A stretch of DNA of 64,000 nt, from positions 682,001 to 746,000 of the forward strand of contig CAVVUC010000004.1 of the NCBI GenBank assembly GCA_963751395.1, read 5' to 3'. This document shows, piece by piece, positions 17,693 through 26,675 of this stretch (within the stretch, counting starts at the first letter, position 1; every line of letters begins with the position of its first letter). The notes under the pieces were generated by a model. It was not told where the DNA came from, did not search any database, and worked only from the letters and a program-made list of their open reading frames with translations. The stretch is from CAVVUC01 sp963751395. GTDB taxonomy: Bacteria > Verrucomicrobiota > Verrucomicrobiia > Chthoniobacterales > Chthoniobacteraceae. A program made the position numbers and the translations under genes.

Positions 17693-18436
17693 ATGCCTCA
17701 TCCCAACCCCCAGCGATCCAGTCCCGCCGGCGCAACGAGAGTGCTTGTGATCGACGACGATCGCGAACTGTGCGCGCTCATCAACGACTATCTCGATCCG
17801 CTCGGCTATGAGATCGTGATCGAGCACGACGGCGTCGCCGGGGCTGAGCGCGTGCTGAATGAAAAATTTCACGCCGTAATTCTCGATGTGATGCTGCCGG
17901 GCATGGACGGCTTTGAAGTGCTCAAAAAAATCCGCGGCCAGTCCGACGTTCCCGTTCTCATGCTCACCGCGCGCGGCGAGGAAACCGACCGCATCGTCGG
18001 CCTCGAAATGGGCGCGGACGATTATCTGCCGAAGACGTTTTCGTCGCGGGAACTGCTCGCGCGGCTGCGCGCCGTGATCCGCCGGACAGCGCGATCGGTC
18101 AACCCGACGGAGGCGAAACCGGAAGCCGAAATCGTCGTCGGCCCGCTTCGCATCAACCCGGCTGCGCATGTCGCGCTGATCGAGGATCGTCCTCTGAAAC
18201 TCACCGCGCTCGAGTTCGATCTCCTCACCTCTCTCGCCCGTGCCCGGGGCCGCGTGAAAACGCGCGAGCATCTGATCGAGACGCTCGGCGAACGGCTCTA
18301 CGACGGGCTCGATCGTTCCATCGACGTCCACATCTGGTCGCTGCGCCGCAAGCTCGGCGACGATCCGAAAAACCCCCGCTTCATCCGCACCGTGCGGGCG
18401 GTCGGGTACATGCTCATCAATCCGGACGCGGAATAG
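17693..18436 (+). CDS. OmpR/CpxR-family response regulator
   Basis: 247 residues from ATG 17693 (a TTG at 17684 is also in frame). Receiver domain with acidic pair IDDDRE, phospho-acceptor Asp65 in VILDVMLPGMDG, the Thr of LMLTARGEE and Lys of LPKTFSSRELLARL. C-terminal winged helix: LKLTALEFDLLTSLARARGR, SIDVHIWSLRRKLGDD and FIRTVRAVGYML. The sequence style is closest to CpxR/RstA. It is followed five bases later by its kinase. GTTAAG repeats upstream suggest autoregulation. Confidence 0.9.
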   Translation: MPHPNPQRSSPAGATRVLVIDDDRELCALINDYLDPLGYEIVIEHDGVAGAERVLNEKFHAVILDVMLPGMDGFEVLKKIRGQSDVPVLMLTARGEETDRIVGLEMGADDYLPKTFSSRELLARLRAVIRRTARSVNPTEAKPEAEIVVGPLRINPAAHVALIEDRPLKLTALEFDLLTSLARARGRVKTREHLIETLGERLYDGLDRSIDVHIWSLRRKLGDDPKNPRFIRTVRAVGYMLINPDAE

Positions 18437-18441
18437 ACCCG

Positions 18442-19866
18442 ATGCCATTGCGCCTGCCGCTTTACGCAAAAATCCTCGCCTGGTTCTTCCTGAACCTGAC
18501 GCTGCTTGCCGCGGTCTTCATCCTACTGTTCAACGCGCAGTTTCGCTTCGATCTCGACTGGGTGTTCGCCAGCAGCGCCCGGGAGCGGGTCGATGCGCTG
18601 CGCGATCTCATCGTTGCAGAGTTAAACGTCACTCCGCCGGTCGAGTGGGATCGCGTGATCGAGCGCTTCAGCGACGCCTATCGTGTGCGGCTTGCACTCT
18701 TTGACCACGAAGGACACCACCTCATCGGCACAATCGACGATCCGCCGGTTGAAGTGCGCGCGCGCATCCTCACGCGTCCGCCGCTGCCCGACGCGCCGCC
18801 GGAACGGCGCGACCGTTTCCATGGACCGCCGGTGCGCGCGTTCCTGCGGACGCCGAATCCGTCGCGGTACTGGCTGCTCGTCAGCGCGCGGCCCGACAAC
18901 CCGCAGGCGGGCGGACCGATGCACGTCATCCTGGTTGCCGAATCGACCTCGCTCGGAGTCGGCGGGCTGATCTTCGACCTGACTCCATGGTTGCGGCTCG
19001 CCGTCGGCGCGGTCGTCTTTTCCGTGATCTTCTGGCTGCCGCTTCTGCGCGGCATCACCCGCTCGATCGGCCAAATGACGAACGCGACAAAACAAATCGC
19101 CGAGGGGCAATTCGATGCGCGGGTCCAGAGCCGCAGGCACGACGAACTCGGCGTGCTCGCCGAGGCGATCAACCAAATGGCCGCGCGGCTGGATGGCTTG
19201 GTGAAAGGGCAGAAGCGCTTTCTTGGGGACGTTGCGCACGAACTGTGTTCGCCGCTCGCGCGCCTGCAGATGGCGCTGGGAATCATCGAGCAGCGCTCCG
19301 ACGACCGGCAAAAGACATACGCCAAGTCGGCAATCGAAAAGGCGGATCAAATCGCCGCGCTGGTGAACGAGTTGCTGGCGTTTTCGCGCGCGTCGTTCGG
19401 GCCGTCCGCCGTGCGATGCGAGCCGGTGAACGTGCGCACCGCGGCGGAGCAGGCTGTTCAGCGTGAGGCGACAGACGGCACGGACATCCGCGTCGAGATT
19501 TCCGCCGACGAGACCGTCTCCGCCGATCCGGAACTGCTCGTCCGGGCGCTGTCGAACCTTCTCCGCAACGCCATCCGGCACGGAGCCGGTGCAGGCCCGA
19601 TCCTCATGAGCGCGGAGCGGACGGGCGAATCCGTGACAATCTCCGTCGCCGACTCCGGCGCCGGCGTTCCCGAAGAAGACCTGCCGAAGATTTTCGACGC
19701 GTTCTACCGCGTGGACTCCTCGCGCACCCGCGAGACCGGCGGGATCGGCCTCGGCCTCACGATTGTGAAGACCTGCATCGAATCCTGCGGAGGCTCCGTC
19801 GCCGCGCGCAACCGCCAGCCCTGCGGTCTGGAAGTGCTGGTTACGTTGCCTGCGGTGGTGAAGTAG
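18442..19866 (+). CDS. CpxA-like sensor histidine kinase
   Basis: 474 residues. Two membrane helices (ILAWFFLNLTLLAAVFILLF near the start and LAVGAVVFSVIFWLPLL around 185-200) frame a periplasmic sensor of about 150 residues. HAMP follows (RSIGQMTNATKQIAEGQFDA). The H-box is DVAHELCSPLARLQ with phospho-His266, the N-box NLLRNAIRHG, and ATP-lid motifs DSGAGVPEEDLPKIFDAFYR and GIGLGLTIVK. The HELCSPL H-box and overall layout match CpxA. Presumed partner is the regulator just upstream; the nearby Spy-like gene would be a natural target. Confidence 0.9.
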   Translation: MPLRLPLYAKILAWFFLNLTLLAAVFILLFNAQFRFDLDWVFASSARERVDALRDLIVAELNVTPPVEWDRVIERFSDAYRVRLALFDHEGHHLIGTIDDPPVEVRARILTRPPLPDAPPERRDRFHGPPVRAFLRTPNPSRYWLLVSARPDNPQAGGPMHVILVAESTSLGVGGLIFDLTPWLRLAVGAVVFSVIFWLPLLRGITRSIGQMTNATKQIAEGQFDARVQSRRHDELGVLAEAINQMAARLDGLVKGQKRFLGDVAHELCSPLARLQMALGIIEQRSDDRQKTYAKSAIEKADQIAALVNELLAFSRASFGPSAVRCEPVNVRTAAEQAVQREATDGTDIRVEISADETVSADPELLVRALSNLLRNAIRHGAGAGPILMSAERTGESVTISVADSGAGVPEEDLPKIFDAFYRVDSSRTRETGGIGLGLTIVKTCIESCGGSVAARNRQPCGLEVLVTLPAVVK

Positions 19867-20193
19867 CGTTCGCCAGCGGAACCACGGGACGAAGGTTGCC
19901 TTCCGGAAAGACAACCCGAAGCGCCACCGGCCGCGCGGTCACTTCGTTCCAGTCATCATACCAGCTCCCGGAGATAATCGGACTTTTGCAGATTGGAAAT
20001 GGGTGGCGCACGCGCCCCGCGTGCTGTCTTGTGCGCCCTCGCGCAAGACTTCCAAAGCCAGCACGCGCAGCGTGCCTCCTCATGGATACGATCGGTTTCG
20101 CCGGCAGGAAACGAGGTGTCCCGCGAGGGCGCGGCAGCGATTCCTGCATGAAGATCAATGAAAATGCCAAGTGTTATCTGACCCCGCCTGCGG
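19867..20193. other. Gene-poor stretch with nested inverted repeats and a possible pseudopilin-tail remnant
   Basis: No intact gene. Minus-strand residues around 19870-19970 (WYDDWNEVTARPVALRVVF and PEGNLRPVV) resemble the C-terminus of a GspJ-like pseudopilin, but no start or pilin helix precedes them. At 20019-20066 arms gcgtgctg and cagcacgc enclose cttgtgcg/cgcgcaag, a nested hairpin that looks like a dispersed intergenic repeat. Low certainty for the remnant. Confidence 0.35.
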
Positions 20194-20559
20194 TCAGGAA
20201 AACAGATAGTTCACGGCATCTTCAACGGTTTCAAAGGTTGCTGTCGGCACATCATGACCGTAGTGGAACAGTGACATGATCTCAAAACCGATGTCCTTGT
20301 GCGGGTCTGGAATGACTCTTGCAACTGCCTTCAGGGGTTTCTGTTTCAACAAATCCATTTTAGCTTCAATGTGTGGAGCGCAGGAGATTTCCATGGATTC
20401 CAGCTTACTGAGGTCCGTTAAAACCAAGAATTCAGGTTCCAGATGTGGCAGCAGTGATTGAATCGCTTTCAGCCCGGACTGTAGTTCATCCGCTGTGACA
20501 CGCCCGGACAGGGCGAGTCGCAGCAATCGACGGGATTCATCAAATTCAGTGGTCACCAT
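20194..20559 (-). CDS. STAS/SpoIIAA-like small protein
   Basis: 121 residues, no signal peptide. LSGRVTADELQSGLKAIQSL, FLVLTDLSKLESMEISCAPH and VARVIPDPHKDIGFEIMSLF suggest the alpha/beta fold of SpoIIAA-like (STAS-like) domains, which often occur as single-gene proteins of unknown role. No Ser/Thr of a classic anti-sigma-antagonist phosphosite stands out. Stands alone between a two-component system and IS debris; no operon partner. Confidence 0.55.
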   Translation of the reverse strand: MVTTEFDESRRLLRLALSGRVTADELQSGLKAIQSLLPHLEPEFLVLTDLSKLESMEISCAPHIEAKMDLLKQKPLKAVARVIPDPHKDIGFEIMSLFHYGHDVPTATFETVEDAVNYLFS

Positions 20560-20626
20560 TTGACGAGAATATCACCGCCTATTCCATCTCTGCGCAACTC
20601 GATTTGTTTCGACGAGAGGCGAAACC

Positions 20627-20860
20627 ATGCAGCCCAGACGTGTTGTTTCATGTGTCAAGGACCCCGTCTGCATCCGGGTGATCCGGGAGATCAGGCGAAG
20701 GACGCGAGTGGTGGGAGCGTTCGCAGACGGCCAAAGCGCCTTGATGCTCGTGGCCACCAGGCTGCGCCACATTGCCGGGACGAAATGGGGCAGCAAGCGC
20801 TACCTGGACATGAGCCGGTTGAGGGAGACTACAGCACCGCTACGGGAGGCTATGGCCTGA
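20627..20860 (+). pseudogene. IS256-family transposase C-terminal fragment
   Basis: The residues VIREIRRRTRVVGAFADGQS followed by ALMLVATRLRHIAGTKWGSK and RYLDMSRL are the conserved C-terminus of IS256/mutator transposases. Nothing of the catalytic DDE core is present, and the first 15 residues of the frame do not fit the family, so this is a truncated remnant. Confidence 0.75.
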
Positions 20861-21153
20861 AACGAATTTTGCTTTCAGCCGCTGCGGGGGCGGAAAGCAA
20901 AAGCAAAGAAACAACAAACCAAAACAAACAAACTAACCATCAACCTTCCTCAGATCACCAACTGAAAGTGCCAAAAATTCTGGACACTACTCGTTTTTTT
21001 TGTTTGTTCACGTGTCAATTTGGACGGCTTTGATGTCGTCCCTTTGTTGTAAGGCAATCCACGTTAGCATGAACGGTTCATCGAATTTCACCAGGTTCGC
21101 AACGCGTTGCAAAAGTGCTGGCACTTAGAAATGGGACTGGCCAATATCAGCGG
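20861..21153. other. IS-flanking sequence with a possible terminal repeat
   Basis: A-rich sequence without a convincing gene. agtgccaaaaattctgga (from about 20966) looks like the kind of end carried by several IS families, but its partner end was not found. Confidence 0.3.
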
Positions 21154-22033
21154 ATGAACAAAGAACGTGCGGCGGCTTTGTATGACAAACGAAAGAATGC
21201 TGTGGAAGCGGTGCAGAGAGGAGAGCCTGTGAGCTTGGTGGCTCGCCCACACCACGTGCCGTTGCGGACCATCTTTGGATGGCTGGCATGCCTTGCAGGA
21301 GGGACGACGCACCGGAAGACCACGCAAAGTCAGCGGCAAACTCATGCAGTGGCTTTATGATGCCATCACCCTTGGCGACCCGCGGCAGTATCAACTCGCG
21401 TTTTGTCTCTGGACGCTGGCCATTGTCCGACTGGTTCTCAAGAAGGAGCACGGCGTGGAACTGAGCAAGAGCGCGGCCTGTCGTTTGTTGCAGCAGATGG
21501 GACTGACGCCTCAGCGCCCCATCTATCGCTCCTATAAGCAGGAACCGCAGGAACTCGAGAAATACCTCAAGCGCACCTTTCCCCAACTCCGCAGGCTGGC
21601 GAAGCGGATTGGCGCTGACATTTACTTCGTGGACGAGTGCGCGGTGCACAGCGATCACCATCGCGGCACGACTTGGGGAGCCATCGGGCAAACGCCTGTC
21701 GTGGAGGACAGCGGAGATCGCTTCGGACTGAAGCTGATCTCTGCGGTGAGCCCGCGCGGCGACATGCGTTTTGCCGTCATTGAGGGAAGGATGAACTCGG
21801 ACAAATTCATCGAGTTTCTCAAGAAGCTTCACGCCGATGCGGGCAAGCCCATCATTGTGATCGCTGATAACGCAAGTTATCACAGTTCAGGGAAGGTTGA
21901 GAAGTTCGCCCGGGAGAGCCAGGCGATTCATCTGGGCTATCTGCCCAAGTATGCGCCGGAACTCAACCCCGACGAGCAAGTGTGGAATCATGCAAAGTCA
22001 CGGCTGGCAAAGCTCTTTATCGACAGCGTGTAA
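21154..22033 (+). mobile_element. IS630-family transposase in two overlapping frames, C-terminus short
   Basis: The first frame (ATG 21154 to 21360) has the helix-turn-helix part NKERAAALYDKRKNAVEAVQ ... VPLRTIFGWLA. The second (21275-22033) has the catalytic part: HALQEGRRTGRPRKVSGKL, then DDE motifs in YFVDECAVHSD, VIADNASYHS and PELNPDEQVW. Many IS630 elements make a fused transposase by frameshifting in such an overlap, so the two frames may be functional. The protein stops about 15 residues after the last motif, shorter than usual, and the next IS begins within 60 bases, so truncation is likely. Confidence 0.8.
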
Positions 22034-22063
22034 ACCATGAAACAAAGGGTGTTAAAAATCATG

Positions 22064-22749
22064 CGCTCGATTCAGAAGCAAAGCTGGCTGATTCAAGGTG
22101 CCGCGCCCCCTTCACGCCGGAAACGATCCCGTGGCCGCTGAGACCTTCCGCCAGACGCTCAGCGACAAACTCCACGCCAAGCAGATTCGCGTTGGAAACC
22201 CCCGTGCATCTTTGGGTGATCGATGAGATGAGATTCGGCCTCCAGCCGGTCACGCGCCGCGTCTGGACGCTGCGCGGGGTCGAGGTGACTGCACCGGTCA
22301 AAACGCGTTATCGATGGGGCTACACCTACGGAGCGCTGGAAGTTTGCGGCGATGGGGCCGAGTTCTTCCACACCTACGGCGTCAGCCAGGAGGCCACCGG
22401 CTGCTTCCTGGATCAGCTTGCCGCCAGCGATCCCGAGGCAATCCACATCGTCATCCAGGATGGGGCCGGCTTCCACCTGGGCGAGGACCATGAACGCCTG
22501 CCCGCCAGCGTGCGCGTGATCACGCTGCCTGCCTACAGCCCGGAACTCAATCCCATCGAAAAGCTCTGGGACATTGTCAAAGACCGTATCTGCAACCGCG
22601 TATGGGAAAACCTCGAAGAACTCACCACCGCCATCAACGTCGTGCTGCGGGAATACTGGACCACGCCGAAGCTGGTCCGCTCCCTGATTGGTCAAGGCTG
22701 GTTGCACACTCAAGCAAACACTTCTTCTCCGAGCGTTCTTGCCGCATAG
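22064..22749 (+). pseudogene. Second IS630-family transposase, N-terminally lost and frameshifted
   Basis: From about 22200 the frame reads HLWVIDEMRFGLQPVTRRVW, then IVIQDGAGFHLGEDHERLP and TLPAYSPELNPIEKLWDIVK, the three DDE-bearing motifs of IS630. Upstream (22120-22190) the fitting residues (DPVAAETFRQTLSDKLHAKQ) are in another frame, so at least one frameshift occurred, and the helix-turn-helix region is missing. It directly abuts the first IS630 copy. Not expected to be active. Confidence 0.8.
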
Positions 22750-22785
22750 CTGTATAAATCGTATCAGACCTTGCGAAGCATCGTG

Positions 22786-23213
22786 TCAAGGGGAACCCCG
22801 GCTGACGTTTACGGAGGATGTCCAACGGCGGAAATCCGGGGTGGTGGGGCCGCCTCTGGCGATCGCCAATTCGTCGTTGTTATTGCCCTTGATGCGGCCT
22901 GGAACATTGTCGGCGGTGAAAATGCCGCCGTTAAACAGGAGCGGCAACTCCCCGTCCCTGTTGCAGGCCAGCATGTAGCGGAAGAGCGCGTAGTTGCGGC
23001 CGATCAGCCAATCCGGGTTGGCGGGGGCCGCGCCGGGATTTACGAGACGTTCGCGCCCGCGCCGTGCCGGCCAGAAAGCGGCATGGAATCGAGCGAGTCC
23101 ATCGAGGGCGCTGGCCAGACGATTTTGTATTGAGACAGCCATGCCGTGTCCTGGGCCGTGGCGCGGACCGCGCCAATCACCAGCAGGCCGAGGACGCAGC
23201 GTTTTGTTTTCAT
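22786..23213 (-). pseudogene. DUF5703-like secreted protein remnant with internal deletion
   Basis: Begins with ATG 23213 and a signal peptide (MKTKRCVLGLLVIGAVRATA), then WLSQYKIVWPAPSMDSLDSM and PLSGRHGAGANV, the typical start of large DUF5703-type proteins. The frame then stops. In another frame the sequence resumes with DWLIGRNYALFRYMLACNRD, LPLLFNGGIFTADNVPGR and ends near PDFRRWTSS, motifs from far inside such proteins. So a large internal piece is gone and the 3' end is cut by the IS630 junction around 22750-22820. It sits at the end of the carbohydrate operon, six bases after the symporter gene. Confidence 0.7.
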
Positions 23214-23218
23214 TATGA

Positions 23219-24673
23219 TCAGATTGAGTGTGAACCGGTTGATGCTGTCCCTGTCAGGTTTTGAATTGTTTTCCGTGAAAGCGGATACAGCCGGATGGCC
23301 AGCAGCGAGGCCACGCAGACCAACGGCCCGGCGATGAAGGTCGCCGCCCCGAGACGCCAGATGGCCTCCGGCGTCTGCTCCGCGTGTTCCTTGGCGACGA
23401 AGCCGATGCCGGTCAACGTCCAGCCCGACACGATCAGGCTGAACGAAATCGCCAGCCGCATCGCGAGGCTGAACACCGCCGAATAGCCGCCGTCCTTGTT
23501 CACACCGGTTCGGGCGCGGTGCAGTTCCGCCACGTCGGCCATCATCGCCGTGGCAATGGGCAGCATGATGCCGTTGCCGAGCCAGTAGGTCGCATGAAAC
23601 GCGACGAAGAGCCACAGCGCCGACTGCGTGCCGACCGGCACGAGTCCGGTGAGGAACAGCGCAGCGAGCACGCCGTTGCAGACGATGCTGATAACGCCGC
23701 CCAGCAGCACCGCGCCCTTCTTGTCGAGCCGCGCGGCCAGCCACGCCGAAATCGCCGCGCCCGTCGCCATGCCGATCATCGTCGAGCCGTGCGCGATGGA
23801 TTTTTGATACGGCTCGAACTTCATGAAATAGACATACACATACATCTGCAACGAGCTGACCAGCACCATGCCGACGCAGACGAAGAAGATGAACACGAAC
23901 ACCCAGCGCGGATTCGGGTCGAGGACGATGTTCTTCATGTCCCGCCAGAAATTTTCCTGTTTCGCCGGATCGTCGTGCCGCACCCTGGCGCGGGTGTCCT
24001 CAATCCAGCCGCGCGTCAGCCACAGCACCACGAGCACAAACGCCACCGTCGCCAGCGAAAACGCCGCGCCCATGTGAACGAAATTCTGCGGCACCGTCGT
24101 GCCGATGATCTTGCTGCCGTCGGCTGCCACGCCGTCGCGGTAAAAGATGCTCCACGCCAGCGCCGGGCCGGCGAAATTGGCGGCCATGTTCAACACCTGC
24201 CGGACGGCCTGAATCTTCGAGCGGCCTTCGTAATCGCTCACCATTTCAAACCCGAGCGCGACGTAGGGAATGAAAAACATCGTCAGCCCCGTGCGCAGCA
24301 GCAGGTTCATCACCACCAGATACCAGAAAAGCGGCATCGTGTTCCCGCGCAGCGGCGCCGGCACCGCCCAGATGAAGAAGAAGCACACCGCCATCATCAG
24401 CCCGCCCGACAGCATCCACGGATGCCGCCGGCCAAACCGGCTGCGCGTGTGGTCACTGAAATGACCCATCACCGGCTCGGTGATGGCCTCCCAAAAAACC
24501 GACACCGACATCGCGATGCCGGCGAGCGACGGACTGAGTTTCAGCGCCTCGGTGTAATACAACATCGCGAAGCCGAAGAATCCGTTCATGATGAGCGAAT
24601 TGGCGCATTCGCCCAGGCCGTAACCGACCATTTTTGGGAACGATGCCGAGCGGGAATTGGATGAGTTGGTCAT
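23219..24673 (-). CDS. GPH-family (MelB-like) sugar:cation symporter
   Basis: 484 residues with about twelve membrane helices. Recognised as glycoside-pentoside-hexuronide type from MVGYGLGECANSLIMNGFFG, ITEPVMGHFSDHTRSRFGRR, HPWMLSGG, FFIPYVALGFEMVSDYEGRS and MADVAELHRARTGVNKDGGY. It would import the sugars or short oligosaccharides released by the exported enzymes encoded upstream. Seven bases separate it from the GH29 gene, so it belongs to the same transcript. Substrate cannot be told from sequence; deoxyhexoses are an inference from the neighbouring enzymes. Confidence 0.9.
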   Translation of the reverse strand: MTNSSNSRSASFPKMVGYGLGECANSLIMNGFFGFAMLYYTEALKLSPSLAGIAMSVSVFWEAITEPVMGHFSDHTRSRFGRRHPWMLSGGLMMAVCFFFIWAVPAPLRGNTMPLFWYLVVMNLLLRTGLTMFFIPYVALGFEMVSDYEGRSKIQAVRQVLNMAANFAGPALAWSIFYRDGVAADGSKIIGTTVPQNFVHMGAAFSLATVAFVLVVLWLTRGWIEDTRARVRHDDPAKQENFWRDMKNIVLDPNPRWVFVFIFFVCVGMVLVSSLQMYVYVYFMKFEPYQKSIAHGSTMIGMATGAAISAWLAARLDKKGAVLLGGVISIVCNGVLAALFLTGLVPVGTQSALWLFVAFHATYWLGNGIMLPIATAMMADVAELHRARTGVNKDGGYSAVFSLAMRLAISFSLIVSGWTLTGIGFVAKEHAEQTPEAIWRLGAATFIAGPLVCVASLLAIRLYPLSRKTIQNLTGTASTGSHSI

Positions 24674-24680
24674 GATCTTG

Positions 24681-26675
24681 TTATTTGAAATTGCCGAAGA
24701 CTTTCAGCTCCCGGATCGACAGCGGTTCGCCGGCTGGCGCGCGGCTGACGCGGACAAAACGCCACTCGCCCGGCCTGGGCAGCTCCACGATCCACGGACG
24801 GGTTTCGCCAATCTGCAGCGTCTCGCCTTCCTTGACGGTCGCGGTCTGCGTCCTGCCCTCCAGCGAATACTCGACGCGCAGTTCTTTAACGACGTTCGGC
24901 GCGGGATCGGAACCAGCCAAACGATTGTCAGCTACAATTGAAAGTGAAGAGCCGTTGGCGGCGGCACGAACTTTCTCGGTGACATCCGCCGTCTTATCGC
25001 CAGCACCGTAGCCTGCCTTCACAATCGTGAGCTTGCGCCCGCTGGCTGGCTGGGAGGCAACCAATTCGGAGCGGCTGAAGTTGGCGGTATCCGACACGCG
25101 CAGTTCGAGATTGCCGCCATCCGCGCCCGCCACTTCGATGCGGGAAATGCGGCACGACTGGCCGAGATCCACCTGCGCCCAGGCTTGTTTGTCGTCCGTC
25201 CGGGATCTCCAGGCTGTCGCCTCCGAGCCATCGATCAGGTTGTGCGGATGATGGGCGGTGTCCAGCCAGCTCGAGGCCTCGAAAATCCGCCACTGCGCCA
25301 CGTTGACCGGCGGCGAATCCTTGGCCACCGCCAGCTTGATGACGGTGTCCAACTTCTCCCACGCGACGCCGACGGGCAGCGTCAATTTCACTCCGGCGGC
25401 ATCCTGGCTGAGCGCGACTTTTTGACCGCCGGGAAGCAAAGTGGCCGCGCTGAATTTCTTGCCGTCAGCCGGAACAGGCAACGTCAGTGTGGAGCTGGCG
25501 GGCGGGCACAGCACATGAAGGTATTCCGTCCGTTCGTCCAGGGATTTGGTGGCCACGCCCCATTGAAGGTCGGCAGTGCGCTTGCCGGCAGGTGTGACAT
25601 ACGAAGTGCTGGGAATGGTTTGCTTGATGGATTCGGCGATGTTTTGGATGGAAGCGCCGACCTTGCGCATCGTTTCCTCCACGCCAGTTTCCCAACCGCC
25701 CCCCATATATGGCCCGGTGGCCCACTGGACGCCGCCGCCCTCGCTGTTCGCCCCGGCTTCCAGCACGGTGTAGCGGAACATGTCCTCGGCGCTGAAACGG
25801 ACGGTGTTTTTCCCCGACGGCGTGCCACTCCACCAGGTGGTGGCAAAGCACGTGCCCACCGGCATGGTGTAAGCCGGCCAGGCGCTGCCGTCGGCCTTGG
25901 CGAATTCACCCCAACCGCAGTATTCCTTGTCGCCGACATCGCAGGAATAGAGGTTGCCGTAGAAATTTTGGATCATGACCAGGTTCGGATTGTGGCGCTT
26001 GATGGTGGCGCGCAGACGGGGATAATCCACTACGCGATAGCTGTCGCCCGCGCCGCTGCCTTCGTCCAGATAGAGGCCGGCAATCTGGCTTCCATAGCGG
26101 TCCACAAGTTCGCCGTAGAGGTCGTTCACAAAATCATTCCACTTCTTGAAATCGAATTTGGCCCAGTCGGGGTCAGGCTGCCCGTTGTTGATCCCCCATC
26201 CGGTCTTGATCTGCTCCTCACCGCGCAGGTCATGACCGTCACGGGGATGCGTGTAGAACAGGACTTGAATGCCCCGCTTCTTGCAGGCCTTGATGATTTC
26301 GCCCAGCAGATCGCGCTGGCAGTAATGGCTGTCCAGCCCCCACTTCTTCATCGTCTGGCTCGGAAAGAGCGGGTTGATGTTCGCGTGCCACGCGGTGAAG
26401 ATCACATACTCCACGTGCCACGCCGCGAGATCGTTGGCGAAGCCTTCCACGTCGAAGTTGCCGGCCAGTTCATCCAGGCTCTTGGGCGGGTGTCCGTTTT
26501 TGTCGATGGTCAGATTCCCGTAGGCGCCGCCATAGACGTAGTGGACGAAGAAGCCGTGTTTCATCGCCTTAAACGCAGCGAGGCTGTTCGGTTCGGCGCT
26601 GTGAAGACTGGCTGTCGCCAGCCACGTGCCGGCGGCAATGAGAGCGGAGATTTTACTGAGGGATGTTCTGGTCAT
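24681..26675 (-). CDS. Secreted GH29-like alpha-L-fucosidase with discoidin-type C-terminal domain
   Basis: 664 residues. Signal peptide to about residue 27 (LATASLHSAE). Catalytic barrel about 35-440: MKHGFFVHYVYGGAYGN, VEYVIFTAWHANINPLFPSQ, GIQVLFYTHPRDGHD and IAGLYLDEGSGAGDSYRVVD, in which the Asp of LYLDEG lies at the expected nucleophile strand. From about 460 an F5/8 type C-like domain (NLIDGSEATAWRSR, WAQVDLGQSCRISRIEV) for glycan binding, then a second beta domain. Similar in catalytic part to the following gene and to the 2643-residue protein. Substrate unproven: the family resembles fucosidases but is distant. Start overlaps the upstream stop (ATGA). Confidence 0.8.
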   Translation of the reverse strand: MTRTSLSKISALIAAGTWLATASLHSAEPNSLAAFKAMKHGFFVHYVYGGAYGNLTIDKNGHPPKSLDELAGNFDVEGFANDLAAWHVEYVIFTAWHANINPLFPSQTMKKWGLDSHYCQRDLLGEIIKACKKRGIQVLFYTHPRDGHDLRGEEQIKTGWGINNGQPDPDWAKFDFKKWNDFVNDLYGELVDRYGSQIAGLYLDEGSGAGDSYRVVDYPRLRATIKRHNPNLVMIQNFYGNLYSCDVGDKEYCGWGEFAKADGSAWPAYTMPVGTCFATTWWSGTPSGKNTVRFSAEDMFRYTVLEAGANSEGGGVQWATGPYMGGGWETGVEETMRKVGASIQNIAESIKQTIPSTSYVTPAGKRTADLQWGVATKSLDERTEYLHVLCPPASSTLTLPVPADGKKFSAATLLPGGQKVALSQDAAGVKLTLPVGVAWEKLDTVIKLAVAKDSPPVNVAQWRIFEASSWLDTAHHPHNLIDGSEATAWRSRTDDKQAWAQVDLGQSCRISRIEVAGADGGNLELRVSDTANFSRSELVASQPASGRKLTIVKAGYGAGDKTADVTEKVRAAANGSSLSIVADNRLAGSDPAPNVVKELRVEYSLEGRTQTATVKEGETLQIGETRPWIVELPRPGEWRFVRVSRAPAGEPLSIRELKVFGNFK

